Positions 57,927-64,000 of a stretch of 64,000 bases of DNA are shown here, piece after piece. The translations under genes and the position numbers were made by a program. The DNA is from Streptomyces sp. NBC_01214 (GTDB lineage: Bacteria; Actinomycetota; Actinomycetes; Streptomycetales; Streptomycetaceae). The DNA is taken from assembly GCF_026340975.1 (NCBI RefSeq), contig NZ_JAPEOS010000003.1, positions 434,001-498,000 of the forward strand, written 5' to 3'. Below the pieces are notes generated by a model. The model was not told the origin of the DNA, did no database searches, and was given only the letters and a program-made list of their open reading frames with translations. Within the stretch, counting starts at the first letter, position 1, and each line of letters starts with the position of its first letter.

Positions 57927-59030
57927 TCAGGCTCCGGCGGGCGGCGCGGCCGAGTCCAGGCCGACCTCCGTTCCCTGTCCGGGGGTCCGTACGGCCTCCA
58001 CGACCCGCTCGTACCGTTCGGCCGTGTCGGCCAGGACCCCTGCGGCCACCGACAGCCGCTCCGCTTCGTAGGCGTCGAGCGCCGCGTCCGCGTCCGGCCC
58101 GGCGAGGGCGGCGGATAGGGCCCGGCCGAGCGCCGCCGCGTCCTCGATGCCGGTGTTCATGCCCAGCCCGCCGGCTATGGGATGCACGTGCGCGGCATCT
58201 CCGGCGAGCAGGACGCGGCCCTCCCGTATCCGCGTGGCCATGCGGACATTGACCCGCCAGGAGGAGAGCCAGGTGGGGTCCTCGAGCCGGATGCCCGGCA
58301 CCCCGGCGCACCGGTCGAAGATCCGCTGGAAGCTCTCCAGGGAGGGCGGCACCGGTTCGCCGTGCTCGTCGTGCTCGGGGGAGGCCTGGAGCTGGAAGGA
58401 GTCCGTCCCCGGGATCGGACAGAGCAGCATTCCGCCGCCCTCCGAGGTGAACCACTGGTGCCAGACGTCCCGGCCGAGTCCCGGCGCCCTGACGTCACCG
58501 ATGACCATCGCGGGCTCCGTGTCCCCGTTCCCCTCGAAGGGGATGCCGAGCAGCTTGCGGGTGGTGCTGCGCCCGCCGTCGCACCCGGCGAGATAGCGGG
58601 CCGCGATCACGCTTCCGTCCGCCAGCTCGGCGCGCACCCCTTCCTCGTCCTGGGCGATGCCGACGAGCTCCGCCCCGTACTCGACGTGCACGCCCAGTGA
58701 GGCGAGCCGGTCGCGCAGCGCCTCCTCGGTCTGCCACTGCCCGATCAGCAGGCCGGCGTCCGCCGGGGTGGGGGTGTCGTTGATGTGCTCGCCGTCGAAG
58801 TACTTGCGCAGGACCACCCCCGCGGTGCCGGCGGCGATCAGGGGTTCGGCCATGCCGAGCTCCTGGAAGATCGCGAGACTGCCGGCCCGGAGCCCCTTGC
58901 CCCGGGACTCGCGGTGCGGTTCGGTGCGCCGCTCGATGACGCGGACGGCGAATCCGCGCAGGGCGAGGTGGCAGGCGAGCGTCAGACCGGTGGGGCCGGA
59001 GCCAGCGATCAGTACATCGGTGTGGTTCAT
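57927..59030 (-). CDS. FAD-dependent monooxygenase (PheA/TfdB-like)
   Basis: A 367-residue enzyme: DVLIAGSGPTGLTLACHLAL (FAD), ERRTEPHRESRGKGLRAGSL, the DG motif LAGCDGGRSTTRKLLG and the GD motif VLLAGDAAHVHPIAGGLGMN. It lacks the C-terminal thioredoxin-like part of the longest members. Such enzymes hydroxylate phenols or polyketide rings, or inactivate antibiotics (rifampicin, tetracycline). Divergence from a TetR gene suggests induction by its aromatic substrate and a role in detoxification or catabolism. AGGA lies six bases before the ATG at 59030. Confidence 0.9.
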   Translation of the reverse strand: MNHTDVLIAGSGPTGLTLACHLALRGFAVRVIERRTEPHRESRGKGLRAGSLAIFQELGMAEPLIAAGTAGVVLRKYFDGEHINDTPTPADAGLLIGQWQTEEALRDRLASLGVHVEYGAELVGIAQDEEGVRAELADGSVIAARYLAGCDGGRSTTRKLLGIPFEGNGDTEPAMVIGDVRAPGLGRDVWHQWFTSEGGGMLLCPIPGTDSFQLQASPEHDEHGEPVPPSLESFQRIFDRCAGVPGIRLEDPTWLSSWRVNVRMATRIREGRVLLAGDAAHVHPIAGGLGMNTGIEDAAALGRALSAALAGPDADAALDAYEAERLSVAAGVLADTAERYERVVEAVRTPGQGTEVGLDSAAPPAGA

Positions 59031-59091
59031 CGGAAGTCCTCTCCTCGTCGATGTCTCAAGGAAAGCGGCTCCCGACGAAAAAAGCAACCCG

Positions 59092-59122
59092 GTTAAAAAA
59101 TTAACTCGGTCACGAATTCGTG
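59092..59122. promoter_or_regulatory. Paired palindromes in the TetR/monooxygenase divergon
   Basis: GTTAA-AAAA-TTAAC (59092-59105) and CACGAATTCGTG (59111-59122) lie between the divergent genes. TTAACT at 59101-59106 and TACGCT at 59124-59129 form a -35/-10 pair with 17-bp spacing for the TetR gene, so both palindromes overlap or flank that promoter as expected for autoregulation. Confidence 0.65.
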
Positions 59123-59135
59123 CTACGCTGTGCGC

Positions 59136-59804
59136 ATGGAGAACACGACGGGTCTGCGCGAGAACAAGAAGCTCCGTACGCGCCACCGGCTGGCGGCGAC
59201 GGCGCTGGAGCTCTTCCTGGAACGGGGCTTCGACGCCGTGTCGGTGGCGGACGTCGCCGCCGCGGCCGAGGTCTCCAAGCCCACGCTCTTCCGCTACTTC
59301 CCGACCAAGGAGGACCTGCTGCTCGACCGGTTCGCCGACCATCAGGACGAGGCGGCGCGCATCGTGCGCGAGCGGCCCGCCGGCCACACCCCGGTGGGCG
59401 CCGTGCACGCGCACTTCCTGGCCGCCCTGGCCGAGCGGGATCCGATCACGGGGCTGTGCGACCACGCGAACGTGATGGCCTTCCAGCAGCTGGTCTACAG
59501 CACCGCCAGTCTGAAGAGCCGACTGAACCGCTACACCGAGCTCGAGGTGGACCTGCTCGCCGCCGAGTTGGAGGCGGAGGAGGTGCCCCCGCTCGCCGCC
59601 CGGCTCGCGGCGACGCATCTCGTGGCGGTCCGCCACGAGTTGGGCCGGCTGAACTGGCGGCGGATCGAGGCGGGTCAGAGCGCGGACGAGGCCCACGCGG
59701 CCGCGGTGGCCGATGCCGACCAGGCCTTCGCCATGCTGGCGGAGGGCCTCGACAAGGCCCTGCCGGCAGCCCCTGCCCCGCTGATATCCCCAGCCGCGCC
59801 CTGA
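59136..59804 (+). CDS. TetR-family regulator, probably leaderless
   Basis: A 222-residue repressor: NKKLRTRHRLAATALELFLE, RGFDAVSVADVAAAAEVSKP and TLFRYFPTKEDLLLDRF form the TetR HTH; the helical C-terminal domain (FLAALAERDPITGLCDHANV) would bind the ligand. The ATG at 59136 starts only six bases after the TACGCT -10 and has no Shine-Dalgarno, which points to a leaderless mRNA. It is divergent from the FAD monooxygenase and should repress it. Confidence 0.92.
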   Translation: MENTTGLRENKKLRTRHRLAATALELFLERGFDAVSVADVAAAAEVSKPTLFRYFPTKEDLLLDRFADHQDEAARIVRERPAGHTPVGAVHAHFLAALAERDPITGLCDHANVMAFQQLVYSTASLKSRLNRYTELEVDLLAAELEAEEVPPLAARLAATHLVAVRHELGRLNWRRIEAGQSADEAHAAAVADADQAFAMLAEGLDKALPAAPAPLISPAAP

Positions 59805-59824
59805 CGGCCGCGCCCTGACGGCCG

Positions 59825-59852
59825 CCCCGCCCGCGGGTCCGGGCGGGCGGGG
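59825..59852. terminator. Hairpin between convergent TetR and LysR genes
   Basis: CCCCGCCCG at 59825-59833 pairs with 59844-59852 across ten bases, between the TetR stop and the LysR stop. It probably serves both transcripts. Confidence 0.65.
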
Positions 59853-60731
59853 TCAACCGAGCAGGAGGCGCTTCAGCTCGCGGGCCGCGCGCGGCGGAGC
59901 CACGTCGGTGCGGTGGGCCAGGGCGATCGTGCGGCGCAGCGGGGAGCCGGCCAGCGGGGTCACCCGCAGGCCCCGACCGGAGCGGTCGACCACCATCGCC
60001 GGGACCACCGCGATGCCGAGCCCTGCCCGGACGAAGCCCAGGACCGCGTCCATTTCGCCGCCCTCCACGGTGAAGACCGGCTCGAAGCCCTCCGCCCGGC
60101 AGGCCGCCACGGTGAGCTCCCGCAGGTCGTAGCCGTGTCGGAACATCACCATCGGCTCGTTCCGCAGCCCCGAGATGGTCAGCTCGCCGCCCCCGCCGGG
60201 TGCCGGCCTTTCCGCCGAGGAGACCACCACGAGGTCTTCCGTCAGTAGTTCCACCGTGGTCAGGGCCGGGGCCGAAGGCGGCAGCGGCAGCGCGATCAGG
60301 GCCAGGTCCAGGGCTCCGCGCGCGAGCTCCCGTACGAGGTCGAGCGAGCCGCTCTCCTCGATCAGCAGCTCGATCCCGGGATGCGCGTCGTGGAAGGCCC
60401 GCAGTACGTCCGGCAGCAGCCCCGTGCAGATGCTGGGCGTGGCGCCGAGCCGCACGCGGCCGCGTCGGAGCTGCGCCAGTTCCTGCACCTCCAGCCGCGC
60501 GGTGTCCGCGTCCGCCAGGATCCGCCGGGCCAGCGGCAGCAGCGTCTCGCCCGCGTCGGTGAGCGTGATGTTGCCCCGGGCCCGGCTGAACAGCTCGGCC
60601 CCTAGTTCCCGTTCGAGCGCCTTGATCTGCTGCGAGAGCGAGGGCTGGGCCACGTGCACGCGCTCCGCGGCCCGGGTGAAATGCAGGGTCTCGGCGACGG
60701 CCACGAAGTACAGGAGCTGCTGGAACTGCAT
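59853..60731 (-). CDS. LysR-family regulator divergent from sdhCAB
   Basis: A 292-residue LysR regulator with the N-terminal HTH LLYFVAVAETLHFTRAAERV, HVAQPSLSQQIKALERELGA and a periplasmic-binding-like effector domain (GATPSICTGLLPDVLRAFHD, MVMFRHGYDLRELTVAAC). Its place opposite the succinate dehydrogenase genes, found also in other Streptomyces as I recall, suggests control of that operon by a metabolite. The ATG at 60731 begins MQFQQLLYF, a common LysR start. Confidence 0.92.
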   Translation of the reverse strand: MQFQQLLYFVAVAETLHFTRAAERVHVAQPSLSQQIKALERELGAELFSRARGNITLTDAGETLLPLARRILADADTARLEVQELAQLRRGRVRLGATPSICTGLLPDVLRAFHDAHPGIELLIEESGSLDLVRELARGALDLALIALPLPPSAPALTTVELLTEDLVVVSSAERPAPGGGGELTISGLRNEPMVMFRHGYDLRELTVAACRAEGFEPVFTVEGGEMDAVLGFVRAGLGIAVVPAMVVDRSGRGLRVTPLAGSPLRRTIALAHRTDVAPPRAARELKRLLLG

Positions 60732-60742
60732 CCGCTCAGGCT

Positions 60743-60965
60743 AGGCCCTGTCGTCAACGTCCCGTCGGGCCCGCGGCGTCCGGCACCGCACCTGATCCCC
60801 CAGACTCCGTCCGGGGGGACCCCCAGGTTGTCGGGGCGCCCGAGTACGTCCCGTGCACGGGCGTCCCTCCGCCCCGCCCTGCTTCCCCGCGGCCCTGTGG
60901 GCCTGGGGAGGCCCCAGGCGCCGGACGCCGCGGGCTCGGCTGACGCCCCTTTGGCAACAGGGCCT
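60743..60965. mobile_element. Possible 223-bp MITE or IS-end remnant
   Basis: AGGCCCTGT at 60743-60751 recurs inverted as ACAGGGCCT at 60957-60965; extending inward, about 17 of 24 bases match between the two ends. The ends resemble IS5-type terminal repeats of actinomycetes. There is no open frame inside, but a GCCTGGGG...CCCCAGGC hairpin occurs at 60901-60919. No clear target duplication is seen. It fills most of the spacer upstream of the LysR gene. Confidence 0.4.
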
Positions 60966-60981
60966 GGGGGCGTCCCTCCTT

Positions 60982-61006
60982 TGATAGCCATCATCTATCG
61001 ATATCA
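60982..61006. promoter_or_regulatory. LysR-type operator candidate upstream of sdhC
   Basis: TGATA and TATCA are separated by 15 bases and include a T-N11-A pattern, 50 bp before the sdhC start and on the far side of the LysR gene. It is AT-rich against the surroundings, as expected for a LysR box. Confidence 0.5.
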
Positions 61007-61057
61007 GCTCCATCATGTCTTGGACCTTTCGGGAGCCCCGTCCGTACTGTCGAGGAC

Positions 61058-61762
61058 ATGGCTCTGGCAACGCGGACGGATCGACGGCCGTCCATTACGC
61101 GCACGATCTGGGACTCCTCCGTCGGCAAGAAGTCCGTGATGGCCGTGTCCGGCCTGATCATGCTCGGCTACCTCGTCGTGCACATGCTCGGAAACCTCAA
61201 GATCTTCTTCGGGGCGGACGAGTTCAACGGCTACGCCCACTGGCTGCGCACCCTCGGCTCGCCCTTCCTGCACTACGAGTGGGCCCTGTGGCTCGTGCGT
61301 GCGGGACTGCTCGCCGCGGTCGTCGCCCACGCCGTATCCGCGTACCAGCTCAGCCGCCGCGACATCAAGGCCCGCCCGGTGAAGTACGCCCACAAGCGCC
61401 GCCGCGCGAGCTACGCCACCCGCACCATGCGCTGGGGCGGGATCATCCTCGGCCTTTTCATCGTCTGGCACCTGCTCGACCTCACCACGCTCACCGTCAA
61501 CGAGCGCGCCTGGGCCGGCCACCCGTACGAGAACGTCCTGTCCACCTTCTCCACCTGGTACGGGAACACCATTTACATCGTGGCCATGGCCGCTCTCGGC
61601 CTGCACGTCCGCCACGGCTTCTGGAGCGCCGCGCAGACCCTCGGCGCGGGCAGCGCCCGGCGCGAGCGGACGCTGAAGTTCCTGGCCAACGGCCTGGCCC
61701 TCGTCCTCTTCGCCGGCTTCGTGTCCGTCCCCGTAGCCGTCATGACCGGAGTGGTGAACTGA
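61058..61762 (+). CDS. sdhC: Succinate dehydrogenase cytochrome b558 subunit
   Basis: A 234-residue membrane subunit with five helices (VMAVSGLIMLGYLVVHMLGN, WALWLVRAGLLAAVVAHAVS, WGGIILGLFIVWHLLDLTTL, TIYIVAMAALGLHVRHGFWS, LANGLALVLFAGFVSVPVAV). Histidines in VVHML, VVAHAV, VWHLL and LHVRHG match the dihaem ligands of the Bacillus/Actinobacteria b558 type. It anchors SdhAB and passes electrons to or from menaquinone. ATG 61058 follows GAGGAC closely. First gene of sdhCAB. Confidence 0.94.
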   Translation: MALATRTDRRPSITRTIWDSSVGKKSVMAVSGLIMLGYLVVHMLGNLKIFFGADEFNGYAHWLRTLGSPFLHYEWALWLVRAGLLAAVVAHAVSAYQLSRRDIKARPVKYAHKRRRASYATRTMRWGGIILGLFIVWHLLDLTTLTVNERAWAGHPYENVLSTFSTWYGNTIYIVAMAALGLHVRHGFWSAAQTLGAGSARRERTLKFLANGLALVLFAGFVSVPVAVMTGVVN

Positions 61763-61764
61763 CC

Positions 61765-63755
<1,991 letters not shown>

Positions 63756-63759
<4 letters not shown>

Positions 63760-64000
63760 AGCTCACCCTGCGCGTCTGGCGCCAGCGCGGCGCCGACGCC
63801 CCCGGTCACATGGCCTCCTACGAGGTCGACGGCATCTCGAAGGACATGTCCTTCCTGGAGATGCTCGACACCCTCAACGAGGACCTCATCCTGCGCGGCG
63901 AGGATCCGGTCGCCTTCGACCACGACTGCCGCGAGGGCATCTGCGGTGCCTGCAGCCTCGTCATCAACGGCGACGCCCACGGCCCGGAACGCACCACCAC
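63756..64000 (+). CDS. sdhB: Succinate dehydrogenase iron-sulfur subunit, cut by the window end
   Basis: The first 81 residues are present: KLTLRVWRQRGADAPGHMAS, SFLEMLDTLNEDLILRG and the [2Fe-2S] site DCREGICGACSLVING. The two C-terminal ferredoxin clusters lie beyond the window. The ATG overlaps the sdhA stop. SdhB carries electrons from the flavin to the b558 subunit. Confidence 0.95.

Overview
The window reads as chromosomal DNA of a Streptomyces or a close relative. GC is very high with strong GC3 bias, GTG and TTG starts are frequent, many genes are coupled by ATGA or GTGA overlaps, and the families present are typical of the genus (DUF6777 lipoprotein, DUF6086, DUF4913, S-adenosyl methyltransferase of the DUF574 type, class F sortase, SpoIIE phosphatase, LysX, RmdA-like GGDEF/EAL protein). 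I saw no rRNA, tRNA or CRISPR array.

Region 1, 1-10.4 kb, is the right edge of a non-ribosomal peptide cluster. It holds a truncated condensation-domain gene, a self-standing MbtH-adenylation-PCP fusion, a PCP-substrate P450, a thioesterase, an SDR, a PLP aminotransferase, a short tryptophan 2,3-dioxygenase, a winged-helix regulator and an FAD monooxygenase. This set matches the beta-hydroxytryptophan to beta-hydroxykynurenine route that makes 3-hydroxyquinaldic acid or quinoxaline-2-carboxylic acid chromophores of thiocoraline/echinomycin-type peptides. The aminotransferase plus SDR favour 3-hydroxyquinaldate. The peptide-assembling NRPS would lie to the left. Perfect hairpins at 8072-8121 and 10315-10379 bound the transcription units.

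Region 2, 10.4-20.5 kb, is an eroded accessory zone. It has a glyoxalase-like gene with a TTA codon, a stub of an IS3-type transposase joined to a DUF5753 regulator tail, a frameshifted pcm (protein-isoaspartate methyltransferase), a SWIM zinc-finger protein, and an apparently intact McrB/McrC restriction pair. The pair is preceded by an unknown 447-residue protein with a possible Mrr-like tail and followed by an N-6 DNA methylase remnant cut by an in-frame amber codon. Further pseudogenes are an anti-sigma-type ATPase and a G-run frameshift in a hypothetical gene.

Region 3, 20.6-64 kb, looks like ordinary Streptomyces arm sequence: panD and two small coupled genes, 6-phosphogluconate dehydrogenase, an Rpf/LysM/M23 cell-wall enzyme, a zinc-ribbon SDR, a 57-residue conserved-looking peptide, lipase maturation factor with DUF1990 and YndJ, a SpoIIE phosphatase, Fpg/Nei glycosylase, a small patch of accessory hypotheticals (39.9-42.3 kb), an ECF sigma factor, a CapA lipoprotein, LysX, a deacetylase/sortase/secreted-protein group, a methyltransferase-GGDEF/EAL pair, a TetR/FAD-monooxygenase divergon, and a LysR gene divergent from sdhCAB (sdhB is cut by the window end). 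The gene order recalls S. coelicolor around SCO0922-SCO0975, from memory only.

Notable non-coding structure: a 460-bp array of 8-10-bp GGGACCTC-type units between capA and a universal-stress-protein gene (44.48-44.93 kb), twin TTGAACnnGTTCAA operators at 33.06-33.11 kb, a C-rich/G4-prone spacer at 36.56 kb, paired palindromes in the TetR divergon at 59.1 kb, and a possible 223-bp MITE at 60.74 kb.
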